The translations under genes were made by a program, and so were the position numbers. Shown one piece after another: positions 34,116-46,600 of a DNA stretch of 64,000 bases. The notes beneath the pieces were generated by a model, which saw only the letters and a program-made list of their open reading frames with translations, was not told the DNA's origin and searched no databases. Each line of letters starts with the position of its first letter. Positions within the stretch are counted from its first letter, which is position 1. Source of the DNA: Cristatella mucedo (lineage: Eukaryota; Bryozoa; Phylactolaemata; Cristatellidae); contig WPIO01000004.1 in assembly GCA_009760855.2 (NCBI GenBank), positions 13,482,501 to 13,546,500 on the forward strand. The letters run 5' to 3'.

Positions 34116-35842
34116 CTTCACATGCCCGTGCTAAAAATGGCCAGGACTTCGTGATTACATTGGACGCTGGCCCTAATTACTTCATTGCGTGCTGAACAAG
34201 CTGACGTATGGCCGTTTCTTTTACCCTGTGGATGTGTGAGCATACTATCTTCCCGAGGCACGCGACTTTAGTGCATCAGTAGTGGCCAATTAATTCGGTC
34301 TATGCGAGGAGTACGCCCGAGATCTCCAGTCAGACTAAGACAGCCACTGCTGTTGCTGACTGAACTTGCTCGTAGCGTTCTACGGATGTGCTCCAAACGC
34401 TTTCCCAGACGGACATCTGTAAGCTAACAAGTAACACTTACATGAAGCTGACTCTTCAGCATAGCATATCGTCTCAGAACTTTTCCAAGCTGCTGCCGCC
34501 GGGTCAATTCTGCATGCCTCCTATCCTCTAAGGAAAGCAACTCATATGAAATACTGAACAAGCCGACAGCCGGAAATACCGGCGTTCGTGACTACCACTT
34601 GATAGCAGCCATCTAGTCTTACATATCTATGAGTTGGAAAGATTGAATCATGTACGTACTTCGTTGGTTTTCTATAATTATCGACCTAATTCACACGCGA
34701 TACGCCTAGCAGGATTGAATACGATGTTAAAAGACTTTGCAGTTGCGACGACTTTGGTAAATAGGAGGCACACCAGATTCCGTTAGTTATCAGTAAGCAT
34801 TCAAACTTTGTGCAAAAATTCATAAATATTTATTCGTGCAAAATGATTTATTCAATATGACGTACGTAAATGCATTTAAAAAACGCCATGTATATTCATA
34901 AAGACTACCATAACACATTCGACGTCGATCCAAATTCTTATATAATTTAGTTGGTTGATCTGGGCTAATCTAAAAGAAATAAGTGTACTGGCATCCTATA
35001 ACAGCATCACAGAAAAGCAAAGCTGCTTCAAACAGCCAAACACTATCCCAAGCTTACTTTGCAGTAACGTACAAGAACGGCTGCGTTAGATTAGCTTGGT
35101 AAACGAGTCTTGCTAGCATATTTTATTACTCACCATGGTTATAGATATTGATAAACCGCTAACTGGTATGTCGTGACTCGAGATGGCTTGATTGTCTACA
35201 ATAACATTACAGTGAATAGTTACAAACGCCACTCATTTAACTGACGAACATACTGTCGTATGAAAGCCGGAGTCACGAGAACAGTGCATACAAGTGCAAA
35301 TTCCAGCTGTCATTCTATAATATATGCCCACATTGACACCAAACAAGTTATCAAGAACTGAGTGGCAACACTAGGGGGCAAGCGTACAGCCTAAGCAACA
35401 TTTTAACAGTATCGTGATGGATCGACAGCCTACCTGCTTTTACTTGCGGCTTGGTTGTTACGTCCTACAAAATATCACAAGTACTTAACACTAGGGTCTT
35501 GCTGACGGGTCTGCATTATTAATGTCAGATTGAACAATTGCTCAGACAGCCCATAGTTGAGCAGTTTATGGTCGATGTTCACTGCCAATGCCAGTAGGTT
35601 CAGCCATTTCTGGCTCTGACATATCACGGCAACAATGAACTCACACCACATTCTTTCATCATTGCAGAGCCGAATAGATGCTAACAAAATTTTTAGGACT
35701 TACCACCACATACCGCTGTGAAGAGCACGTGCAATACTGATCTGTTTAAGCTCAGACGGCCCCATGTTCATCGCTGTGGGCTACAATTAAAACTTACGTA
35801 CTTGACCACCACGGCGTAAGCTGAGCAAATACGTAACTGATA

Positions 35843-35970
35843 CTGCTAATGTAGATGCATATACATGAACAGTGGCCATAGAGGCTGCCATTTGTATACA
35901 CATCTATAATTTATGCCTTTTGTCCCAAACCAGGTACGATATCATACCTAGTATCCCTTATTTAAGGCAA
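35843..35970. repeat. Direct repeat, copy 1
   Basis: Shares GCTAATGTAGATGCAT, GTCCCAAACCAGGTACGATA and TAGTATCCCTTATTTAAGGC with 36203-36335, same orientation. Confidence 0.8.
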
Positions 35971-36202
35971 TCGACTGCGCATTTTATTACTAATATAAGC
36001 GGTTGCATGTCCATAAATTCACGAACTGACTGACAATTAGTACGTGTACGTCTACGACTCACCAGCTTCAGCTCTTAGTTTGCAGTCTCACGATAAGGCC
36101 GACTCTTTATTAGCCCGGAGTATTCGTAACATCATAATTTTTAGTCACCTAAAAGCAATGCCTCTTTCAACACGTAGGCAATACCACGCAATCGCGTTTG
36201 CG

Positions 36203-36335
36203 CTGATAATGTAGATGCATTTACATGGGCAGCAGCCAACGTCAGCGACTACCTGTAGATGTGCACCTATATAATATATGCCTTGTGTCCCAAACCAAGT
36301 ACGATATTCATACTTAGTATCCCTTAATTAAGGCA
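36203..36335. repeat. Direct repeat, copy 2
   Basis: Second copy 360 bp downstream of the first, diverged by substitutions and small indels. Confidence 0.8.
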
Positions 36336-38844
36336 ACGAGCAAAAATGGACCGGTACGGCGGTAAATTACGTACCTTTCCATTACCACCCCAAATCTTCA
36401 GCCTAGCGATCTTTCCGTGCATTTCAATAAACGCCGCAAGATGCCTAGAGCAATTTTAAAAACAAAATATAGATTATAAACACACCGCAGCACAATAAAG
36501 TTAGACAGCAATAGCATAACTCAACCGAAGCTGGCTAGTAGTTACCTGGCTCTCAGCACACCACAAAATGGACGTTTGAATGGCGCTTTCGATATTTATA
36601 CGTGTGGTCACGTGATCAACAAGAGTGGTATCCATCACGTCTTTTGTTACCAAATTCTTTCTGATGCTTAAAAGATAGTATGCAAATTTAAATTTTATAA
36701 TATTAGGATATTCGCTTTATATATTTTTATCACAGCTTGCTAGCTTTGATCTGGGCGCTCTCTTGTACCGGCTCAGTTGTGCTTACATATCCGCGTTCCT
36801 TGAACTACCGTAGCATGCAGTGCCGCTTGAATGTGAGCTCGTAAAACTAGAACTGTGATAGCACCTCATATTTTTTCAGGTCGCCAGAAAGCAAGCGACC
36901 GACCGCTGCGGAGGGTCGTTTCTGCCTGAATATGCAGCCTAGCCAGTGTAGAACCCAGATCGAGAACGCGACGTGTGTTAGTTAAAGCTCGCCAGAATGG
37001 TAAGGACGTGCAGGTTAGCAAAAATATATATTTTTGGCTCATTCGTATGCTCAGCCCTGCGAGTATACGGCCTTCGAGCGGGGAAGCATTAACTGGTACC
37101 CATCGCAATCCAAAAATGCTCATGACCTCCAACCATCCCTTCAGGATCCTGTCTGTAACTCTTCAAAGCCTTCGATATGGTACACATGGACTTCCATTTC
37201 ACGCAACAAAGAGAAAGTGAGACGCAATCAGGAGCGCAGTCCGGAGAGCAGTCGATCGAGTCGTTCGGCCGTGGATGCTGAAATGCAAGTGCTTCAGTCG
37301 GCAGCAGGAGAATTGACGTAGCTGAGTAAGACTTGGGCAAACTTTCCATAGTCTATCCGCTCCCTAGGCACGCGAACTTTGTTTCCTTGAAGCTAAGTCT
37401 CGTCGTAACAGTTTCATCCTTACTGGATGTCTCTCGGTTTATGATCCTTTCGTATGGAAGCCAACTTCTACCTTCAGTTTTCAACCTGTACAATAACAAG
37501 TTGGCCCTTCTCACCGCGTATTTTCGAAAAGCAAAAAAAATAAACGTTATATAATTTGAGCACTTCGCTCAGCCATTCGACCCAGCAAAGTAGCCCATTT
37601 TTCCCATCATGCTAGCTTATGAATTGAGAGGACCGGGTAAATAGGGGTAAACCGCTGGTCATGAAAATGTTGCCACCTAAAATACTGTAAAATTCACGTT
37701 GCTAATAGCTTGAAAGCATAAGCAAACGGCAGTAGGCAGCATTCGTTATTCTGTTTTCAAGGTTTTTCAGCACTTATCGCTTTGGCCTCAGTTACTGACA
37801 TCCGTCATCAATCTTGCCTTTACTGTAAGCTAGTTCATTTCAGCTGTATCCGTTCTAACTCAAGCTCCCTAGCTATTGGCCACTGCTTATTGTATCCATC
37901 TCGTAGCTTAGGGGGAATAGAACACGTGCACATCAAAGTAGTATTTTGACCGTTCTTGCGATTGTTTGCATTTGCAGTTACAGCAGTTGGGAACCGGATA
38001 CGTCATAATCTATTCATTAGACGACATAAAAGAAGCCCAATTAGCAAGACAGACAGTCCATGGTACCTGAAATGCCTTCGAAGTGAGTTGTACTCTATGG
38101 GCTCGTGCAGTGCATATGCAGCCTTTATGGATATGGAATAGCCACGGGGCTATATTGACAAGGACTCGTTACTCGAAGGTCTCTTTTGTGCTGCCGTGCC
38201 CTGCGAGAGAAGTGTATTTCTTTGGGTGCATTGCACCAGCATGCATTGGTGCTGCACCTATAAGGACAGTAGAGGTGATACAAGGTTCAGGCATCGCCAT
38301 TATTCGTTGTGTCGGCTGGGACTGGCACCGTTATGCAAGGCTAGGCAACACTTAGCAATGTCACGAAGCTGCTCCGAAAGAACGCTGCTAATGCCACTAC
38401 GTCGGTATGCATATTTGAAACAAATGCACTGTCCTTCCAGCATCTGGCACCGACCAGCTCCTAGCTGGCCACCAGCAATGAGTCCCCATACCACCCTCGA
38501 GCTCGAGCCTCAGCTTCTACCGCCCGATTCGATTCCGTGGATCCTCCTTACCAGTCAGGCACTAGGATCAAATGGCGGTCACTGCGTTTTTTCAAAGACG
38601 ATCAGCCTACTACTTTGGTAACGATCAGAGCTGCTTCCAAACGTCGTGGCTTCTTCGTTCTCAGGCTAACACTGCTACAACCCCATACTAATGCTGACTC
38701 AGTGCAGTGATGAAGGCAGCAGCTGTTTAGCCAATTTTAAGAAGTCAATGAATGCAATATCAATACAACTCCAGCAGCCTCAATACTACTGTTCCTATAA
38801 ATGCCACCACGGAGTCGTTGCAGACATGCAGACGGCAGAAGAGC

Positions 38845-39097
38845 TTTAAGGGGAATGTCAATAAAGTGCTTAACTGGAATAACGTCTGCAAAGAAAAAAT
38901 TACCGATATCTGCATCTTCTGGGACTTGTATCCCAACTTGCTAATTTTCAATGTAGCTCGATGCCTTGTAAATTATGTAGCTCTGCTAATACTACTGGGA
39001 TCAAAGTGAAATTTAAAATGCCAGTTCAGATCTGCTTGTTTTACATGAGGCTGGAAACATTTCTGTTTAGGTCGGATTAGTTTTGCTATAAATGTCA
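38845..39097 (+). repeat. Anonymous dispersed repeat, copy 3 (internally deleted)
   Basis: Begins TTTAAGGGGAATGTCAATAA and continues with AAATTACCGATATCTGCATC, GTAGCTCGATGCCTTGTAAA and GGATTAGTTTTGCTATAAAT, in the same order as the copies at 48.5 and 56.4 kb, but lacks about 150-200 bp in the middle. Confidence 0.75.
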
Positions 39098-39529
39098 TCA
39101 AGCATCCTGGAGCTGCACTGTCTGCAATCCTGGAGCTTTGGACCAGTGCATTCATGCTCCCTGCCATCATGCACAGCAACCTCTCTCAATTCGCTTTCAG
39201 AATATATTGCTGAAATTCGCACTTGATGCAATCTGGGTGTCCTGTTCCCAAGTGACATTTCACTTGATGCTTACATCAACTCCATAGCCAGGTCTGCCTA
39301 ATTTCAGCTTTGCACCTATGCAAGCAATGGACCTGCTTAGATCAGGACACCGAAGCCAAGCTGGTTGCCTCACACATCACATTCTGACTTCAGTAAGCCA
39401 CTACTCGCAGGTCATCTCACCCCACACGATAAGCTTAGTTGGTTCAAAACTGGGCAGCCAGGCATGTCTGTCTTGAATGTCGAAACTGCTACATCACACA
39501 CTACTTATCATCAACTTGCACCGAGTCTC

Positions 39530-39880
39530 CCTCAAGCAGCATGTCAACTACAAGGTTCTGTCACTCACTAGTTGGTCCCCTCATTCTCTTGCTCTGGCCT
39601 ACCTATCGTAAATACTTCCTGATCAAGCTAAGCATCGTACAAACTGCTCCTCTCAAGTCGTTTAGCTGTGCCTCTGACTAATCTAACATCTTTTTGAGAC
39701 TATGCCTCCAGTTCGTATGGTCTCAAAGCCTATAACTCACTCCCGACTGGTCGCAAAATCCCCAGACATTTAAAAAGAAGCCGAGAACCCAACAGTTCCT
39801 CTCAGCATTTGCTGGGTCCATCCGAGTGAAGTGCCCTTTGTGCAGGGTGCATGCTATCACTAACCGATTGACATGCTTCA
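39530..39880 (+). mobile_element. LINE 3' end (family B), strongly decayed
   Basis: Fragments such as LVGPLILLLWPTYRKYF, a degenerate FGD..SSFVWSQSL region and LTPDWSQNPQTFKKKPRT parallel the family B C-terminus. Confidence 0.65.
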
Positions 39881-40426
39881 TTGGGTCATACAGGAAGATC
39901 ATCGAGTAGATGAAAAGCAAGATGAGGAAGCAAGACTCGCCATATCAACCAGGCTTTAGAAATATCAACAATTTTCACAATCTATTTAACAGTACTATCA
40001 CATAATTGAGACTGATAGAAAAAACAAGCCTGTTGGAGCAGATGCATGCACTAATCGCTTTGCTTAAAAACCCTTATGCACCACAAATAGACTCGACTGA
40101 TGGATTTCACCGATATACTTTATATCTACCTATATAAATTGGAAAATACACGATTCGCCATGTTAACAAAAGTCTGTGCTAATTCGCTGGGCGGCGCTAA
40201 CTAATGGGGAGAAGTCAACCTGCTCTAACATGCAAAAATTAAACATTGCGTTCATCAAGTTCTTTTGATGATAAAAGTATTAAAAACTTTTTAAATATTT
40301 CTTTCACTTTCTTCTTATAATGATTTTGCTGCCAGATTGCGAGTCAGTAGGGTTGCATCATCAGCTAAATCAGAGGACACCAAGGCCGGCTTTCCGAAGC
40401 CGAGTTTTATCGTGATTCTTTTTCAT

Positions 40427-40428
<2 letters not shown>

Positions 40429-40487
<59 letters not shown>
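40429..40487. repeat. (AT)n microsatellite
   Basis: Pure AT run about 120-175 bp downstream of the BRD8 stop codon on the coding strand. Confidence 0.97.
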
Positions 40488-40488
<1 letters not shown>

Positions 40489-40602
40489 TAGCTAGCATAT
40501 AAAAAACATGCACAGCTGAAACTCGGCAGCATAAAACAACACTTAGCAATAATTAAATAAGTTTATATATACAAAACCTACTATCATGTGCACAGTACAA
40601 AG

Positions 40603-40683
40603 CTATTTGTCGTCGTCTGCTCTCGTTCGCTTTCTCTTGCCACCTTCCCCATGATCGTAAGCTAGCCTGCGCTTCTCGTCATC
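40603..40683 (-). CDS. BRD8: BRD8 terminal exon with stop codon
   Basis: Acceptor CATATTTTGTAG (AG at 40685-40684). It encodes 26 residues beginning DDEKRRLAYDHGEGG, then a basic KRKRTR nuclear-localisation-like patch and an acidic end, followed by TAG at 40605-40603. I saw no canonical AATAAA in the next ~100 bp; an (AT)n tract follows. Confidence 0.9.
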   Translation of the reverse strand, partial: DDEKRRLAYDHGEGGKRKRTRADDDK

Positions 40684-43600
40684 CTACAAAATATGAAACG
40701 ATACTTTACCATTAGGTCACTAATGACATAAAAGCAAAGCAGTGAATAATGAAACTGTAAATCGGATACAAGCTTGGATAAGAGTCACGGCTTTCTGGAA
40801 AATAAAGGCCTTCACACTGCCTGTGAGAATGGGAACCAACTTGTCTAGACGTGACATGCATTTTTGCCCACCGATAATAACAATAATAATGCACTTGATA
40901 AAGCGCCACCAGAGAACTCAATCTCTCTCTAGGCGCTTTACATTTGCTGCAAAGGGAAATGCAATTGAATGGTGAGTAATATCATGCTTGATAAACAAAC
41001 AACACGAATAACACGGTTAGGGGTGACATGCACAGGGTCAGTATGCAGATGTGGTTAGTGGCAGCACGCACAGTATCAGCACGCATAAGCAAGTCAAGGA
41101 CGAATCACATGGACCCACTAAATGTTGTCCTAAATAGGTGTTTTTAAGTTCTTTTTAAATGTGGTCCAGTCAAGGGATGTTCTGACGCAAGTCGGGAGGG
41201 AGTTCCAGGCTTTGGGAGCATACGAACTAAATGCACGGTCTCCAAAGGAATTGCGGTTTGTAACGCTCTAGCGTTTCTTGTCGGTTGCAGAATTCTCTTC
41301 CGAAAAACCGATGCAGCTAAGACCTGTTTAGAGCATACCTGTTTGTTGTTTGACCGTTGCGAATAAGAAACTACGTGCTTGTGGACATCTAAACACTTAC
41401 TGTTTGATGCCTATGAACATCTAAATGCTTACTGTTTGATGCAGGAGGCGAGGCTAATCCTGCCACTCGGGCTTCGGCTTTTACTTCACCTTCTGTTTTT
41501 TTTTTACTGTTAGTTAACTTCCTTATTAGATACGATTTCGCGTGACTCTTATCATTTTGGGTCTGTGAATTGAGAATTGGCAAAAGAAGGCCAACCCGTA
41601 CCGACCATTGTGGCCGGAACCAGCCGGTGCATAACTCTGAAGCTAGGCTTATCTGTCGTGAACACATCACTTCTCGTGAACCAGCACTGGATTCGAATCA
41701 AGCAGCATATCGACTTCAAGGTTCTGCCACTCTATTTTAGGCCCCTTCATTCTCTGGCTCCAGCCTAACTATCAGAACTACTCCCCCCACCAGGCTAGGC
41801 ATAGTAACACCCACAGTTCTAACTCAACAATTCTAGATTGGCTATACCTCGTACGAACCTCAAATCTTTTGGAGACTGTGCCTGAAGTTCGTAAGCTTCC
41901 AAAGCCCGGAACTCACCCCCAACTGACGTCACGACGTCTCATTACTTGACGACTTTAAAAATAAGCTTTAAACGCACCTGTTTATCACAACACTTAGTGG
42001 GTGCTTATGATTCGTCGTTTGTGTGCTGCTGCATGCTGACGCTGTATGCTACTACTAACCATGTTTAAATGCTGCCACTGTGCATGTCACTGCTAATCAT
42101 GTCATGAATGTTGACATTGCGAATACTACCATTAATTATTTGATAATGCTTTCTTTACAGCTGTAAAGTGCCTACTCTCTAATGGCACCATACAAATATA
42201 TTATTATTATGCATGGGAAGGTAAATGCACAATATGAAATACTTCACTCTCTTTACGATCATAGCATACAGTGCATAGTAAGACTGATCGAGCTGATGTA
42301 CCTTTTCTGCTGCATCTCGCCTTCCTCGTAACGATACAACCTTTGTTTCTTGCTCTTTCAGCATAAGTTGTGTATGAACAAATTGCTAGAACCAAAGACA
42401 GCCTCTGTCAGCGCACGTTGTACATGCCGGGATAAACAAAAAGAACTTGGTGGTATATATCAAGGACAATCAGCATTAGGAGAAAGGCAACACAACAATA
42501 CCAGTTCGCAGTGCAGCTTTATTCACTCCGTGCAGACATAAAGAATGCTGAACACTTGCCCCTTTACTTCAAAGCAGCTCCCATACTAACCTTTTGCTAT
42601 TTTAAACCCATATTAAATGGCATCGAAAAAGAATATACCATTTCGTCCAGGTGCCTGTATGTAAACACAATTAACAAAGATTTGGCACTTAAACACACAG
42701 TGGCTCATCGTAAATCTGGTTTAACCACCGAAGCCAATGTAGATATACTTCAAGTCAGGTGCATGCTCACAAGGCTCTGCTAGCTCCGCCTAGCCCCAAT
42801 TGCAGGTATTGTGCTGCCCCATAAAAAGCCATTCGGGTAAGTGATAGAGACAGCAAGAGGAACAGCATTCGTATAGCAATCGAATTCAAATGAGCTAATA
42901 GCCCGGCTGATGCTTCCAGAGCACAAGACATGCATCACAAGAGCACCTCCCGTATCCCCACGAGCAAAAGCTGATGCACCAAGTAAATGCTAATATCCTA
43001 GCTAATTGAATTCTGACCAAATTAAAATAATAACTAATTGAGCTCAGCTCAACAGTTTGATCTACAAAGTGGACTGCTACCCTAAAGCTCAAAGATCTTT
43101 CAATTATTGATTGTTCCAGGGTACTAATCCTAAACGTGAGATTTCCATGTTGATACCAATCGTCTAGGGTTGCCAAGTCAAGATTACCGACACAGTGCAG
43201 CCAAAGGAGCATTTTGCACTATTTCATATCAGTAGAGCAAACAACTTAAACACATAGTGGAGGATTACAGTTTCAGGTAAGCACAACCACACCAAATGCT
43301 CTTGGGTCGTTCAGATCAAACCATCAAGGAATGCCGTACCTCAATGTGCTGCATAGCATCGTCATACATTTCCATGGCCATTTTGTACACATCATGATTA
43401 GTATCGTTGTACATTATTGCATTGGTGAACATCAGCATCATATCTCTTTGAAATTCAGCCGTTGTTTTGATCATTCCGTTTTCGATGTTCTTCTTGATAG
43501 TTTGCAGATCCATTGGCCTAGCAGGACAACAAAGTCAATGGTAGAAACCCACAAGACCATACTGAATTAAGTGCTAACATAAAACGATGGACTTGTCTCC

Positions 43601-46600
43601 TGAACTGCACATCTGTATCCTAACAGCATTTTATATGCAGCAATGTTTGTACAACAGATCATACTGCTCATTTTGGAAAGCCTCACCTGTACACACAAGA
43701 TGTATACCCGGGAGCAATGTCGTCTGTCACAGGATGAAGGAAGACGTTTGCATACCTAAAAAAAATTATAACAAGCTGAAGAAAAGATGCAACAGAAATA
43801 GGATAGACTACAACACAGCAACCACTTCAGGCAAAACAATTTGGAGGTTGTAGACGAACAAAGCAACTGGGGCCAAGTCCAGACCCCCATGACAAATACA
43901 CCATTCCACGTGCTTCACGTGTATGAAAAAGCAGCAATCCAACAAAAAAGGCTGCACATTAAGCTTCTCATAGGTATATTTTGTAAGACCCACACTGATT
44001 CCTAAAAATTATGGATCAAAGTCTTAAATTGGTCGATTCTGCACAACAATAGAAACAGTCAGTCGAGGCACTCCACATTTAAGCACTGGCTCTTCCAACT
44101 TAAGTACATTACTGATGCACAAGTCCCATTCGAGGGCTATTCCTCAGCCGATTTTTTATCTTCCATACCCATATAGTACAGTCTAAGGTCGAACCGTTAT
44201 TTCAGACGATATTGGCCGACAGCATTTAGACAAAAGGTAAATAACAAAAAGTCAAAAGTAGGAGAGATCCATCTTACAGCAACACTGACATTAGGAAGCA
44301 AACATCTTTTTATTCAAGAATTGCGAACTGGCTGCAATATCACATATACAAAACGGACTCATAATGAGTGGTTATAGCCACTTTGCCATTCATTATAATT
44401 TTGGATGAAAGACGAGGACTCATTTAAAAAACCTTGCATTAAAATAATAATTGTTACACCTTTCGAACAGTTTATTGCATATCTATGTCGCTATCAGATG
44501 CATGAAATTAGAAAAATCCTGATCTCGAGATTTCGCTGAATATATAGTAATGGTATGGCTAAACTGCCAATTATTAAGCGAGCAGAAGGCAGTAGCTCAT
44601 ACAAACCGGTGGCTCTTACATAAAGGTAGTAGTTTGGACAATGGGACAATATACTAGCCTTATTGAGTACAAGTTCTCCAAAAAATACCGATTCAAAAAT
44701 ACCTATTCAATCACCAATCATACAAATTATCAAAATACACTTGATCAACGAAGCTTCCGAGTCGTGTCAGCCAGCACAGCATATAGCTATTGAGTGGCAT
44801 CAAGCGGTTTTCATTAAACAGCTACGTTGTCTCTCGGGTCTTCTGAAGTGTGATTGCTCAAAAACTAAAAACTTCAAAACGATGATCACCACCTGCCAAA
44901 CCTGGTCATCGTCTTGCAGTAGGCAATATTTACTACTGCAAGCAGCTTAGGTTCTTCTACTGCTATAGAAATGAGGCAATTGAATCAGCGAACCTTATTC
45001 TTTTCATTACTTTGCTCTGCTAAAGGCACTACTGCGACGTTTTCAGTATTGCATGCAGCCCAGCTCTAAAAAATAGAGCAAACGGTGGGTCGAACCAGAA
45101 GTAGCATACACACGAAAGTCACTTGAACTTCAATGACCTAACGATCCAAGTATTAATTGCACCGGGCAGGTGACGTTTGAATAAATTGCCCTTTACGACC
45201 GATTCCGTCAAAGGTCAGTGCAATATGGCATGTATGGTGCAGATAGTGATACTCTAATGGAATTGGATGAAGAGTGGCTAAGTGACCTGCCTAGGTGACC
45301 GAGGCATTGGTTAAACTCGAATCATCAAGCCATACAGTTACTCAAACGCAAAAGTATTTGGATGGCTGAAGCAACCGCAAGGACAGTGGCCTACTCACAT
45401 GCATTCCGAGTAAATATCAAACGTTGCAGTGTTACCAAAAGTATGTACTCTGGTTGAAATAAGAAAAAGCGACTCAACACTGCTATGATCGTATTCATAG
45501 TCGATTGATTAAAGGCTAGAGACTGAATTGGCAAGTCCATTACTGTCACATGAAGCCAAACCGTACTAATTAAATTGCTTAATTTTGGCAGCGGTATGGT
45601 TTGGATCGTTGTCGCAGCAGAAAATATAATTCAGTCCAACAAGTGCCATTGCATTTGGGAAACCAAATTCCCTAAGGTCTAAATATACGCCTTGTGTCTT
45701 GATGCCTGGTATGCAGTGCACGATTCCGACGATATTTCTGCTGAAGCAGCCCCATACCACGACTCCCTTCCCGCGAAGTACGACAGTTTGGCTGAAGGTA
45801 TTTGGGTGACAAGGCTTCTAAGGGTCGCCGATGCAAGTACAGCCTTCTTTTGCAGTTCGGAAAGGACGGTGATTTGCTTTTGCCGCTCCATGCAAATCTA
45901 CATCAATCTTCAGTCCTGTAGATCCAAGCCTTGGCTCATTGTAAAGGGCTTAACATATTTTTTGGGGACACGGCAGCTTTCTCCTAGCGACACGAGAATG
46001 CAGGCCAGCCCTCAATCGCTTTTGTTAAGTGTCATTGCTAACTCGCTCCTCAGACCAAACTTGCAGACTTTGAACATGAGCTTTCACATAAGCAAAACTG
46101 TACTGTAACACCTCTAAGATGGTATTTTCCAGCTTAGTCTTGGGGGGGACGACCCAAGCATTTTCAGGGTTCCGAGTCTTCACTACCTTCCCCAGATTGT
46201 ATACTCTTCGGTATTTATATAGTAGCAATAAGAGTGAGAGTCCAGCCCCCTCGCACAGCATACGCGTGATGAAGCTTGAAAATTCGACGACATTAGACAT
46301 AAATGGCTGGTTTCCCGGCTAAATTAACAATGCTCCATGAGCTTGCCATATAGTTCTAGCTCGTAAAACTGAAAAAACTGAATTGACTCCTAAACCTTAC
46401 ACCCAAAAACAAGAAGTAAAACCAAACACAGCCAGAACGTTTCAGATGGCATATTCTAGATCTTAACTACCGAAGGAGAGGCATACATACTTGTGATTTG
46501 CAACAGAACGCCAAACCAGTGTGATTGCTTTGCGCCAGATCTTGTAAGACTTCTCTTCTTCTGAGTCGTCACTGTAATAGTATACAGGAACATAAGATAT

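Larger units (their letters stand above)
33020..38840. other. AT-rich intergenic sequence, no gene recognised
   Basis: About 5.8 kb of mostly AT-rich DNA. A small CpG-rich patch lies at about 33240-33470. The open frame 33484-33729 has no recognisable motif. A direct repeat pair (35843/36203) is listed separately. I found no exon with good splice signals and family similarity. Confidence 0.5.
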
